Below, piece after piece: positions 15,721 to 23,524 of a stretch of DNA of 64,000 nucleotides; within the stretch, counting starts at the first letter, position 1; each line of letters opens with the position of its first letter. The stretch lies in assembly GCF_000494755.1 (NCBI RefSeq), contig NC_022657.1:9082001-9146000 (forward strand), read 5' to 3'. The position numbers were made by a program, and so were the translations under genes. Origin of the DNA: Amorphoplanes friuliensis DSM 7358 (GTDB lineage Bacteria; Actinomycetota; Actinomycetes; Mycobacteriales; Micromonosporaceae). The notes under the pieces are model-generated. The model saw only the letters and a program-made list of their open reading frames with translations, was not told the DNA's origin and did not search any database.

Positions 15721-16986
15721 TTACCGGCCGGTGCCGGCGTAGACGACTGCTGTCTCCGTGCCGCCCAGCTCGAAGGTGTCGTGCACGGCGCGGACCGCGG
15801 TGTCGAGGTCGCTGTCACGGCAGACCACGGACACCCGGATCTCCGAGGTGGAGATCATCTCGATGTTGACGCCGGCCTCGCCGATGCAGGCGAAGAACGA
15901 CGCGGCGACACCCGGGTGCGAGCGCATGCCGGCGCCGATCAGCGACACCTTGCCCACGTGGTCGTCGAAGAGCAGGCTCTTGAAGCGCGTCTGCTCCTTG
16001 ATCTTGTCGAGGGCGGCCATCGCGGTCGGGCCGTCGGCCTTCGGCAGCGTGAACGAGATGTCGGTGCGGCCGGTGCCCTCGGTCGACACGTTCTGCACGA
16101 TCATGTCGATGTTGATCTCGGCCTGGGCGACGGTCTCGAAGATCCGGCCGGCGGAGCCGGGCTCGTCGGGCACACCGACGATCGTGATCTTGGCTTCACT
16201 GCGGTCGTGGGCGACCCCGGTGATCAGTGCCTGTTCCACTCCCGCGTCCTCCATCGATCCGGTGACCAGCGTGCCGGGCTTGTTCGAGTACGAAGAGCGT
16301 ACGTGGATCGGCACCTTGAACCGGCGCGCGTACTCCACGCATCGCAACATCAGCACCTTTGCCCCGCCCGCGGCGAGCTCCAGCATCTCCTCGTACGTGA
16401 TCTGCTTGATGTGCCGGGCGTTCGGCACGACGCGCGGGTCGGCGGTGAAAACGCCGTCGACGTCGGTGTAGATCTCGCAGACATCGGCGTGCAGCGCCGC
16501 GGCCAGCGCGACCGCCGTGGTGTCCGAGCCGCCCCGGCCCAGCGTGGTGATGTCCTTGGAATCCTGCGAGACACCCTGGAAACCCGCGACGATCGCGATC
16601 GCGCCCTCGTCGAGCGCGGTCCGCAGGCGGCCGGGTGTCACGTCGATGATCCGGGCCTTGCCGTGCACCGACGTGGTCAGCACCCCGGCCTGCGAGCCGG
16701 TGTAGGACCGCGCCTCGTAGCCCAGGTTGTGGATCGCCATCGCCAGCAGCGCCATCGAGATGCGCTCGCCCGCGGTGAGCAGCATGTCCAGCTCACGGCC
16801 GGGCGGCAGCGGGCTGACCTGGTTGGCCAGGTCCATCAGGTTGTCGGTGGTGTCGCCCATGGCGGACACCACGACGACCACGTCGTCCCCGGCCTTGCGG
16901 GCATCGACGATCCGTTCCGCCACCCGCTTGATGCGCTCGGCGTCGGCGACGGAAGAACCGCCGTACTTCTGCACAACCAGCGCCAC
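15721..16986 (-). CDS. lysC: Aspartokinase
   Basis: Phosphorylates aspartate as the first step to lysine, threonine and methionine. Its 421 residues equal the usual actinobacterial length. The N-terminal kinase domain has KYGGSSVADAERI and the segment TTLGRGGSDTTAVAL; two C-terminal ACT domains (from about residue 265) give feedback control by lysine and threonine. The start is GTG at 16986 (VALVVQKYGGSS) with GGGAG upstream. An in-frame ATG at 16254 matches the place where a separate beta subunit starts in related bacteria. First gene of the lysC-asd operon. Confidence 0.95.
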   Translation of the reverse strand: MALVVQKYGGSSVADAERIKRVAERIVDARKAGDDVVVVVSAMGDTTDNLMDLANQVSPLPPGRELDMLLTAGERISMALLAMAIHNLGYEARSYTGSQAGVLTTSVHGKARIIDVTPGRLRTALDEGAIAIVAGFQGVSQDSKDITTLGRGGSDTTAVALAAALHADVCEIYTDVDGVFTADPRVVPNARHIKQITYEEMLELAAGGAKVLMLRCVEYARRFKVPIHVRSSYSNKPGTLVTGSMEDAGVEQALITGVAHDRSEAKITIVGVPDEPGSAGRIFETVAQAEINIDMIVQNVSTEGTGRTDISFTLPKADGPTAMAALDKIKEQTRFKSLLFDDHVGKVSLIGAGMRSHPGVAASFFACIGEAGVNIEMISTSEIRVSVVCRDSDLDTAVRAVHDTFELGGTETAVVYAGTGR

Positions 16987-17080
16987 GGCAGCCGGCTCCC
17001 TTCCACCCCGCACGTGCCGACGCCGCCTGGCCTGGAGATCTTCAACAGGCCGGCGGCGCCGGTCAGGTCAATCGACACCC

Positions 17081-17086
17081 AGACTA
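17081..17086 (-). promoter_or_regulatory. Probable -10 box of the lysC-asd operon
   Basis: TAGTCT on the minus strand lies about 95 nt before the lysC start, leaving a leader of roughly 85 nt. No clear -35 box. Confidence 0.4.
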
Positions 17087-17209
17087 GCGGCGGGCGTCCC
17101 GATCGCTGACACGCGATCCCAGAATCCGGCCAGTGGGCCGCGACACGCCGGGAAAGGGTTCGAGTGCCCGCAACGACCGGTCCGGGCGAAGAGAAGCGAG
17201 AATGTCTCG

Positions 17210-18019
17210 ATGCGCTCCCGTCCCGCCACGCGTGTCCTGCCCGCGCTGGCCGCCGCCGTCCTGACCGCCGGCCTCGCCGCCTGCGGTGGTTCGGCGCCCG
17301 AGGAGCAACCTCCGGCCACTCCCTCGCCCTCGGCGCCGGCCGCGCCCGACGAGGACGCCCGCGTCTCGCTCGCCGCCCGGGCCGCGGCCGCCGAGGACCA
17401 CCGCTTCGCCGCGCTCTACACACTCGAGGTGCCAGGCACCGAGCCGCGTTCCGTGCTGGCCACGGTCGCCGTCGACGGCTCGTGGCGGGTGGACATCCCG
17501 TCGGGTGCGCTCGGCGGGACAGCTGACGTGTCGATCGCGCAGACGGCGGCCGGGGTCTTCCAGTGCGCCATCCCGTCGGCGACCAACCCCGTCACCCCTT
17601 CCTGCGTACGCGTTGCCGACAAGGGCAAACGCGTACCGAAGAAGTTTGATCCGAAGATCGAGCGGGTGTTCCGGCAGTGGCTGCCCGTCTTCACCGACCG
17701 CCAGTCCGCGCTGTCCGTCACCGCCGCTGAGCCGCTCAAGGGCTCGTCCGGCGACTGCTACTCGGTCGACACGATCTCGGCCTCGCTGTCGGCGCCCGTC
17801 GACGTGGGCATCTACTGCTACTCCCCCGAGGGCCTGCTGACTGCGGCCCGGGTCAAGTTCGGCACGCTGACGATCGCGAGTCCGCCGGCTGCCGCCCCGC
17901 CGACCATCGATCTGCCCGGCCCGGTGACCGGCGGGGAGCCGATGGGCATGTCGGCGCCGCCGCCTCCGCCGGTGCTCCCCGACCCGTCCACGCCTGTCGC
18001 ACCCGTCCCGTCAGCGTGA
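17210..18019 (+). CDS. Putative lipoprotein, hypothetical (269 aa)
   Basis: An exported lipoprotein: basic start MRSRPATRVLP, hydrophobic core and lipobox LAAC at about residue 24, followed by a Pro/Ser/Ala linker. The central domain (about residues 60-225) is probably beta-rich (FAALYTLEVPGTEPRSVLATVAVDGSWRV, split here in two strands) and has four Cys that may form disulfides. The C-terminus is Pro-rich. I know no named family. The ATG at 17210 is preceded by GAGAAT 6 nt upstream, possibly a leaderless start. Confidence 0.75.
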   Translation: MRSRPATRVLPALAAAVLTAGLAACGGSAPEEQPPATPSPSAPAAPDEDARVSLAARAAAAEDHRFAALYTLEVPGTEPRSVLATVAVDGSWRVDIPSGALGGTADVSIAQTAAGVFQCAIPSATNPVTPSCVRVADKGKRVPKKFDPKIERVFRQWLPVFTDRQSALSVTAAEPLKGSSGDCYSVDTISASLSAPVDVGIYCYSPEGLLTAARVKFGTLTIASPPAAAPPTIDLPGPVTGGEPMGMSAPPPPPVLPDPSTPVAPVPSA

Positions 18020-18063
18020 TCCTGGCCGCCTGACCACGCGCTTCCCACGATCCGGGCGTAGGG

Positions 18064-18093
18064 TTACCAGCAGCCGATTCGATCACGTAGGGT
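18064..18093 (+). promoter_or_regulatory. Promoter of the leuL-leuA unit
   Basis: TTACCA (18064-18069) and TAGGGT (18088-18093) are spaced by 18 bp. The -10 box ends 10 nt before the leader-peptide ATG, so the transcript would begin almost at that codon. Confidence 0.5.
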
Positions 18094-18103
18094 GACGTTC
18101 GAC

Positions 18104-18175
18104 ATGTGGCAGGCGCTCCTTCTTCGCTGCCGCGACGAGGCCCCATCACAGGCCGGCACCTCGTCGCGGAGTTGA
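18104..18175 (+). CDS. leuL: Leucine leader peptide of leuA (23 aa)
   Basis: A short open frame MWQALLLRCRDEAP... with three consecutive Leu codons (CTC CTT CTT, 18116-18124) directly ahead of leuA. Its coding region holds one arm of a perfect 11-bp hairpin, and the bases over the first Leu codons (GCTCCT, 18115-18120) are complementary to the leuA ribosome-binding site. This is the layout expected of leader-peptide control by leucyl-tRNA supply. It has no role of its own as a protein. Confidence 0.65.
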   Translation: MWQALLLRCRDEAPSQAGTSSRS

Positions 18176-18217
18176 CGCGCGCCGGTCGGTCCTCGAACTG
18201 ACCACCTTCACAGGAGC
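18115..18217 (+). promoter_or_regulatory. leuA leader: hairpin and Shine-Dalgarno-sequestering pairing
   Basis: CCGCGACGAGG (18130-18140) pairs perfectly with CCTCGTCGCGG (18159-18169). GCTCCT (18115-18120) is complementary to AGGAGC (18212-18217), the leuA ribosome-binding site. No T-run follows the hairpin, so the control is more likely at translation than by transcription termination. A ribosome paused at the Leu codons would free the ribosome-binding site. Confidence 0.55.
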
Positions 18218-18223
18218 CTTCAC

Positions 18224-19963
18224 ATGTCTTCCGACGTTTCTGCAAACCCCATTGCGCGTCAGCGCGCCAGCGCCATGCCGTTCGAGCGCTACCAGCCGTA
18301 CGAGAAGCAGTTTGCTGTAGATCTGCCCGATCGGCAGTGGCCGGCCAAGCGCATCGAGGCCGCACCGCGCTGGTGTGCCGTCGACCTGCGCGACGGCAAC
18401 CAGGCCCTGATCGACCCGATGTCCCCCGAGCGCAAGCGCCGCATGTTCAACCTGCTGGTCGCCATGGGCTACAAGGAGATCGAGGTCGGTTTCCCGGCCG
18501 CCAGCCAGACCGACTTCGACTTCGTCCGCCAGCTCATCGAGCAGGACCTGATCCCGGACGACGTCACCATCCAGGTCCTGGTGCAGTGCCGCGAGCACCT
18601 GATCGACCGCACCTTCGAGTCGATCCGGGGCGCCAAGCGCGCCATCGTGCACTTCTACAACTCGACCTCGACGCTGCAGCGCCGGGTCGTGTTCGGCCTG
18701 GACAAGGACGGCATCACCGACATCGCCACGAGCGGTGCGCGGCTCTGCCAGAAGTACGCGGAGATCCACACCCCGGACACCGAGATCTTCTACGAGTACT
18801 CGCCGGAGTCCTACACGGGCACCGAGCTGGAATACGCCCTGGAGATCTGCTCGGCGGTCATCGACGTCATCGATCCGACCCCGGACCGCCCCCTGATCAT
18901 CAACCTCCCCGCCACCGTCGAGATGGCCACCCCCAACGTGTACGCGGACAGCATCGAATGGATGCACCGCCACCTGCCCCGCCGCGAGAGCATCATCCTC
19001 AGCCTGCACCCGCACAACGACCGCGGCACCGCCGTCGCCGCCGCTGAGCTGGGCGTACTGGCCGGCGCGGACCGCGTGGAGGGCTGCCTGTTCGGCAACG
19101 GTGAGCGCACCGGCAACGTCGACCTGGTCACGCTGGGGCTGAACATCTTCTCGCAGGGCATCGACCCGATGATCGACTTCTCGGACATCGACGAGGTCAA
19201 GCGTGCAGTCGAATACTGCAACCAGCTGCCGGTGCACGAGCGCCACCCGTACGTCGGTGACCTGGTCTACACGGCCTTCTCGGGCTCCCACCAGGACGCC
19301 ATCAAGAAGGGTCTGACCGCACTCCAGGCGGACGCGGCCGACGCCGGTGTCGAGGTCGACAAGTTCACCTGGGGCGTGCCCTACCTACCGATCGACCCCA
19401 AGGACGTCGGCCGCAGCTACGAGGCCGTCATCCGGGTCAACTCGCAGTCCGGCAAGGGCGGCGTGGCGTACATCATGAAAGAGGAGCACAACCTCGACCT
19501 GCCGCGACGGCTGCAGATCGAGTTCTCCGGCGTGGTGCAGCACTTCACCGACACCGACGGCGGCGAGGTCGGCCCGCAGGCGATGTGGGACATCTTCGCC
19601 GGCGAATACCTGGTCGACCATCAGCAGTTCGGCATCGTCGACTTCGAGCGGTACACGACGGCCACCGTGGACGGCAAGGTCGAGATCGACGCGGAGATCC
19701 GGCACCGCGGCACCCGCCGGCCGATCGTCGGCGTCGGCAACGGCCCGATCGACGCGTACGTGCAGGCCCTCGCGCCGCTGGCCATCCAGGTGCGCGTGCT
19801 GGACTACGCCGAGCACGCGCTCTCCTCGGGTGGGGACGCGCAGGCTGCGGCGTACGTCGAGTGTGAGGTCAACGGCCGGTCGGTCTGGGGTGTCGGTCTC
19901 GACGCGAACATCGTCACCGCCTCGATCAAGGCCGTGACGAGCGCCGTCAACCGCGCCCGCTGA
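18224..19963 (+). CDS. leuA: 2-isopropylmalate synthase
   Basis: Condenses acetyl-CoA with 2-oxoisovalerate, the first committed step of leucine synthesis. The 579-residue protein is the long actinobacterial form. The TIM-barrel domain shows WCAVDLRDGNQALIDPM and the metal-binding LSLHPHNDRG. The C-terminal LeuA dimer/allosteric domain (from about residue 440) gives leucine feedback inhibition. AGGAGC lies 6 nt before the ATG. It is monocistronic, with a leucine leader peptide upstream and a terminator downstream. Confidence 0.96.
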   Translation: MSSDVSANPIARQRASAMPFERYQPYEKQFAVDLPDRQWPAKRIEAAPRWCAVDLRDGNQALIDPMSPERKRRMFNLLVAMGYKEIEVGFPAASQTDFDFVRQLIEQDLIPDDVTIQVLVQCREHLIDRTFESIRGAKRAIVHFYNSTSTLQRRVVFGLDKDGITDIATSGARLCQKYAEIHTPDTEIFYEYSPESYTGTELEYALEICSAVIDVIDPTPDRPLIINLPATVEMATPNVYADSIEWMHRHLPRRESIILSLHPHNDRGTAVAAAELGVLAGADRVEGCLFGNGERTGNVDLVTLGLNIFSQGIDPMIDFSDIDEVKRAVEYCNQLPVHERHPYVGDLVYTAFSGSHQDAIKKGLTALQADAADAGVEVDKFTWGVPYLPIDPKDVGRSYEAVIRVNSQSGKGGVAYIMKEEHNLDLPRRLQIEFSGVVQHFTDTDGGEVGPQAMWDIFAGEYLVDHQQFGIVDFERYTTATVDGKVEIDAEIRHRGTRRPIVGVGNGPIDAYVQALAPLAIQVRVLDYAEHALSSGGDAQAAAYVECEVNGRSVWGVGLDANIVTASIKAVTSAVNRAR

Positions 19964-19970
19964 GTTGATA

Positions 19971-20010
19971 TTCCGCGCGCCGTCAGGGTTCACCCGGGCG
20001 GCGCGCGGAA
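19971..20010 (+). terminator. Terminator-like hairpin after leuA
   Basis: A perfect 12-bp stem TTCCGCGCGCCG/CGGCGCGCGGAA (19971-19982 with 19999-20010) lies 8 bp after the stop. There is no T-run. Confidence 0.65.
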
Positions 20011-20057
20011 CGTATCCGGCACGGATGACGACCCGCGCGAAGCGGGCGTAAGGCGCA

Positions 20058-20063
20058 TACGCT
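20058..20063 (+). promoter_or_regulatory. -10 box of the HNH nuclease gene (leaderless)
   Basis: TACGCT lies 6 nt before the GTG at 20070, with no ribosome-binding site between. Confidence 0.5.
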
Positions 20064-20069
20064 GAACAG

Positions 20070-20732
20070 GTGCCCCCTCTTTCTGCTCCAAAGTGGACCC
20101 TCCGTGCCGCCGCCGCGTTCCTGGTTCTGATCACCGCCACCGCCTGCGAGGTCGTCCCCCCGGAGGACAGCGGATCCGCCCCCGGCTCCGGCACCTCCAC
20201 CGCCGACGCGCGTGACGCGCAGACCGAGCTCGGCAAACTGAAGATCGCCAAAGCCGGTTCGATGCGTGGGTACAGCCGCGAGAAGTTCCCCCACTGGAAC
20301 ACCACCGGCAGCAACTGCGACGTCCGCGACACCGTCCTCAAACGCGACGGCACCAAGGTCAAGGTCTCCGGCTGCAACGTCGTCGCCGGCACCTGGACCA
20401 GCATCTACGACGGCGACAAGATCACCGACCCGGGCAAGGTCGACATCGACCACATGGTCCCGCTGGCCAACGCGTGGCGCTCCGGCGCAAACGCCTGGAC
20501 CACCGAGAAGCGCCAGGACTTCGCCAACGATCTCGACGATCCTCAGCTCGTGGCGGTTTCAGCCTCTTCCAACAGGTCAAAGGGTGACCAGGACCCGTCG
20601 ACGTGGAAGCCCGAGCGCAGCGCCGTGTGGTGCGAATACGCTCAGGACTGGATCACGGTGAAGAGCAAGTGGAAGCTCACGGTGACCACCGCCGAGAAGG
20701 CCGCGCTGACCGACATGCTGGAGAAGTGCTGA
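20070..20732 (+). CDS. Secreted HNH endonuclease-family lipoprotein
   Basis: A 220-residue exported nuclease-like protein. The N-terminus has a signal peptide with a lipobox-like ITATAC, then a Gly/Ser/Thr linker. The C-terminal domain has the HNH-type (DUF1524/GmrSD C-terminal) signature: DIDHMVPLANAWRSGA with the catalytic His, and SASSNRSKGDQDPSTW with the metal-site Asn. Extracellular DNA breakdown is the likely role by analogy. The GTG start has a TACGCT box 6 nt upstream. Its stop overlaps the start of the next gene by one base (TGATG). Confidence 0.87.
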   Translation: MPPLSAPKWTLRAAAAFLVLITATACEVVPPEDSGSAPGSGTSTADARDAQTELGKLKIAKAGSMRGYSREKFPHWNTTGSNCDVRDTVLKRDGTKVKVSGCNVVAGTWTSIYDGDKITDPGKVDIDHMVPLANAWRSGANAWTTEKRQDFANDLDDPQLVAVSASSNRSKGDQDPSTWKPERSAVWCEYAQDWITVKSKWKLTVTTAEKAALTDMLEKC

Positions 20733-21184
20733 TGACTACGCCTGAGCCGACCACCGCCGCCGGCGCCGCCTCGGCTGCCGCGACCGCGGCCACCGCCGCG
20801 GATTCCGCCACGCCGGGCGAGGCCGCGACGCTGGCTGCAGCGGCGGCGGGTTCGCCCGGCGCTTCCGCGCCCGCCGCGCCCGCCGAGGCGCCCGCGCCCG
20901 CGGAAGCGGCGCCTGCGCCCGCTGCTTCTGCCGCGTCGGCGGGGAAGACAACTGACATCGTTGCTGGTCAGGGTGGCGTCATGACCGACGAGGTCGGCGT
21001 TGTCACCGGCGACCTGACTCTGCGGACCGAGCTCTCCGGCGACCAGGTCACGGTCAGCGTCCAATACAAGGACGCCGACGAGTGGTACGCCGTGACGGGC
21101 GCGAAGGCCATCCTCAAGGACCCGGCCGACGTCGAAGCGGTCCACGCGGTGGCGGTCGGCATCCTGAACCGCCCGGAGGGCTGA
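20732..21184 (+). CDS. Ala-rich hypothetical protein coupled to the HNH nuclease gene (150 aa)
   Basis: The first 70 residues are almost only Ala, Pro, Glu, Thr and Ser. The last 80 form a compact domain (TDIVAGQGGVMTDEVGVV...VSVQYKDADEWYAVTGAKA) that I cannot place in a family. There is no signal peptide or membrane segment. The ATG overlaps the nuclease stop codon (TGATG), so the two are translated together. An immunity or chaperone role for the nuclease is a guess without direct support. Confidence 0.7.
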   Translation: MTTPEPTTAAGAASAAATAATAADSATPGEAATLAAAAAGSPGASAPAAPAEAPAPAEAAPAPAASAASAGKTTDIVAGQGGVMTDEVGVVTGDLTLRTELSGDQVTVSVQYKDADEWYAVTGAKAILKDPADVEAVHAVAVGILNRPEG

Positions 21185-21229
21185 ACCGCCCATTGGGCAG
21201 CAACCTTTACATATCGATGCGGGGCTATG

Positions 21230-21235
21230 TAGCGT
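21230..21235 (+). promoter_or_regulatory. -10 box of the GH20 gene (leaderless)
   Basis: TAGCGT lies 7 nt before the GTG at 21243. Confidence 0.5.
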
Positions 21236-21242
21236 CGAGGTC

Positions 21243-22832
21243 GTGCCCAGACCTGTCGTGTCCCGCATGTTCCTGGCGGCAGCCCTCGGGTTGCCGGTTG
21301 TCGTCGCACCGACCGCCGCTTCGGCTGCTCCTCCGTCCGGCTCCCCGGCGCTGACCAGCGTCATCCCGGCTCCGGCGGAGGTCAGTCCGGCCTCCGGCAG
21401 CTTCCGGCTCGGGCCACTCACGGTGATCCGTACCCAATCCGGCTCGGCCGCGGCCAAGGCCGTGGGTGAGCAGCTGGCCCGCGCCCTGCGCCCGTCCACC
21501 GGCTATCCGCTGCCGGTCGTCGCGATCACGCCCCGCGTGCTGCCCACGATCTCGCTGCTCCTCGGGGCGAACGAGTCCCGGCTCGGCGACGAGGGCTACC
21601 GCCTCCAGGTCGACGCCCGGGCCGTCACGATCCGGGCGAACAAGCCGGCCGGTCTCTTCGCCGGCACGCAGACACTGCTGCAGCTGCTGCCCAAGGAGAT
21701 CGACTCACCGACCTTCGTACGCCGGTCGTGGAACGTGGCCGGTGGCAGCATCGTGGACTTTCCCCGCTTTGCGTACCGCGGCGCGTTCATGGACGAGGCC
21801 CGGCACTTCCACACCCCGGCCGAGATCAAGGCGTACATCGACGAGATCAGCCGCTTCAAAATCAACCACCTGCACCTGCACCTGGCCGACGATCAGGGCT
21901 GGCGCATCCAGATCGACAGCTGGCCCAAGCTGACCACCGTCGGCGGCGGCCCCGGCACGGGCGTCGACGGCGTAGGACCCGGCTTCCTGACCAAGGCCGA
22001 CTACCGTGACCTGGTCCGGTACGCGGCCGCCCGCTACGTGACGATCGTTCCCGAGATCGACATGCCCGGCCACGTCAACGCGGCCCAGGTGGCGTACCCG
22101 GAGCTGACCTGCGACGGCGTCGCGCCTCCGCCCCGCACCGACACCGAGGTGGGTTACAGCTCACTCTGCATCTCGTCCGAGACCACCTACCGGTTCGTCG
22201 AGGACGTGATCCGCGAACTCGCCGCGATCACCCCGGGCCCCTACCTCCACATCGGCGGCGACGAGGCCCACGCGACCACGGACGCCGACTACCTGACCTT
22301 CCAGCAGCGTGTCCTCCCGCTGGTCACCAAGTACGGCAAGACCGCGTACGGCTGGAACGAGATCGCCAAGTCCCCGGCCTCATCCAACGCCGTGGCGCAA
22401 TACTGGGACACCGCCACCACCAACCCCACCGTGGCGGCCGCCGTCACCCGGGGCACCAAGGTCATCATGTCGCCGGCAAACAAGGCCTACCTCGACATGA
22501 AGTACGACCGCAACACCCCACTGGGCCTCTCCTGGGCGGGCTACATCGAGGTCCAGACCGCGTACGGCTGGGACCCGGGCACCCACGTCACCGGCATCCC
22601 GGAGTCCGCGATCCTCGGCGTCGAAGCACCACTGTGGTCCGAGACGCTCCGCAGCATCGACGACATCGAGTTCATGGCCTTCCCCCGCCTGCCGGCCATC
22701 GCCGAACTCGGCTGGTCACCCGCCACTACCCACGACTGGCCGTCCTTCGCCTCCCGCCTCGGCGCCTACGGCCCCCGCTGGACCCTCCGAGACGTCAACT
22801 TCTACCCCAGCCCCCAGATCACCTGGCAATAA
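21243..22832 (+). CDS. Secreted GH20 beta-N-acetylhexosaminidase
   Basis: A 529-residue extracellular enzyme that releases N-acetylglucosamine from chitooligosaccharides. The signal peptide (LAAALGLPVVVAPTAASAAPP) is followed by a GH20b N-terminal domain and the TIM barrel (YRGAFMDEARHFH, LHLHLADDQGWRIQID). The catalytic Asp-Glu pair lies in HIGGDEAH. The length fits streptomycete homologues. The GTG start follows a TAGCGT box. Together with the GH19 chitinase at 10588 it would complete chitin breakdown outside the cell. Confidence 0.94.
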   Translation: MPRPVVSRMFLAAALGLPVVVAPTAASAAPPSGSPALTSVIPAPAEVSPASGSFRLGPLTVIRTQSGSAAAKAVGEQLARALRPSTGYPLPVVAITPRVLPTISLLLGANESRLGDEGYRLQVDARAVTIRANKPAGLFAGTQTLLQLLPKEIDSPTFVRRSWNVAGGSIVDFPRFAYRGAFMDEARHFHTPAEIKAYIDEISRFKINHLHLHLADDQGWRIQIDSWPKLTTVGGGPGTGVDGVGPGFLTKADYRDLVRYAAARYVTIVPEIDMPGHVNAAQVAYPELTCDGVAPPPRTDTEVGYSSLCISSETTYRFVEDVIRELAAITPGPYLHIGGDEAHATTDADYLTFQQRVLPLVTKYGKTAYGWNEIAKSPASSNAVAQYWDTATTNPTVAAAVTRGTKVIMSPANKAYLDMKYDRNTPLGLSWAGYIEVQTAYGWDPGTHVTGIPESAILGVEAPLWSETLRSIDDIEFMAFPRLPAIAELGWSPATTHDWPSFASRLGAYGPRWTLRDVNFYPSPQITWQ

Positions 22833-22877
22833 CCACGGACACGCCAGCAAGGGCAAGTTCGCCACTCACCCGGCATC

Positions 22878-22963
22878 CTCCGCGGCAGCCAGACCGTGGT
22901 TCGCTCAGTTTGCCCGGGCACTCCGCGGCAGCCAGATCGTGGCTCACTCGGGTTGCCCGGGGT
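22878..22963. repeat. 43-bp tandem duplication
   Basis: Two copies (22878-22920 and 22921-22963) start with CTCCGCGGCAGCCAGA and differ at a few bases. It lies between the GH20 stop and the 165-bp array. No gene is visible in 22833-23524. Confidence 0.8.
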
Positions 22964-23030
22964 CGGGTCCCCACTCACTCAGAATGAAGGGCGCGGGGAG
23001 CCGTTCAGGCGCCGCCAGGCGCCTGGCTCC

Positions 23031-23524
23031 TCGCGCCCGGCCTCGGCGGGAGCGACGGTCAGCGCCACCCACCCAGCCACGACATCCAGAACTTGACCCT
23101 GATCCGCCCGAACGCACGCTCACGGACCAACCACCAAACCCCGCCCGGCCGCGGCGGGAGCGGCCCCCACGCAGCTGCGACACAACGCCCGGGAGCCGCC
23201 CAGGCCCAACTTCAATGAAGTTGGGCCTTCGTGAACCCGAGACGCTGGCCCCAGAACTGACCTTGACCAGGCCGAGCACTCCCCTCACGGGCCGACCACA
23301 AAACCCCGCCCGGCCGCAGCGGGAGCGCCACCCACGCAGCTGCGACACAACGCCAGGAAGCAGCCCAGGCCCAACTTCAATGAAGTTGGGCCTTCGTGAA
23401 CCCGACGCCGGCCCCAGAACTGACCTTGGCCACGCCGAACACCCTCACGGGCCGACCAGAAAATCCCGCCCGGCCCGGCGAGAGCGACACCTACGCAGCT
23501 ACGACATTCAGAAACTTGCCTTGG
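23031..23524. repeat. 165-bp tandem repeat with embedded palindrome
   Basis: Two full copies start near 23137 and 23302, a truncated copy lacking the palindrome near 23031, and a partial copy near 23462. Each full copy contains arms GGCCCAACTTC and GAAGTTGGGCC around AAT (23203-23227 and 23368-23392, exactly 165 bp apart). The array fills the space between two convergent genes. The same palindrome recurs at 60092-60490 with loop CTC. Confidence 0.9.

Noticed and set aside
16987..17209. Lysine riboswitch upstream of lysC
   Set aside because: The leader is only about 90 nt and lacks the conserved junction sequence of that class.
18104..18224. T-box riboswitch upstream of leuA
   Set aside because: No T-box consensus or specifier stem is visible; a short frame with Leu codons explains the leader better.
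22833..23524. Insertion sequence or integron remnant
   Set aside because: No transposase frame, terminal inverted repeats or target duplications; the stretch is tandem repeats.
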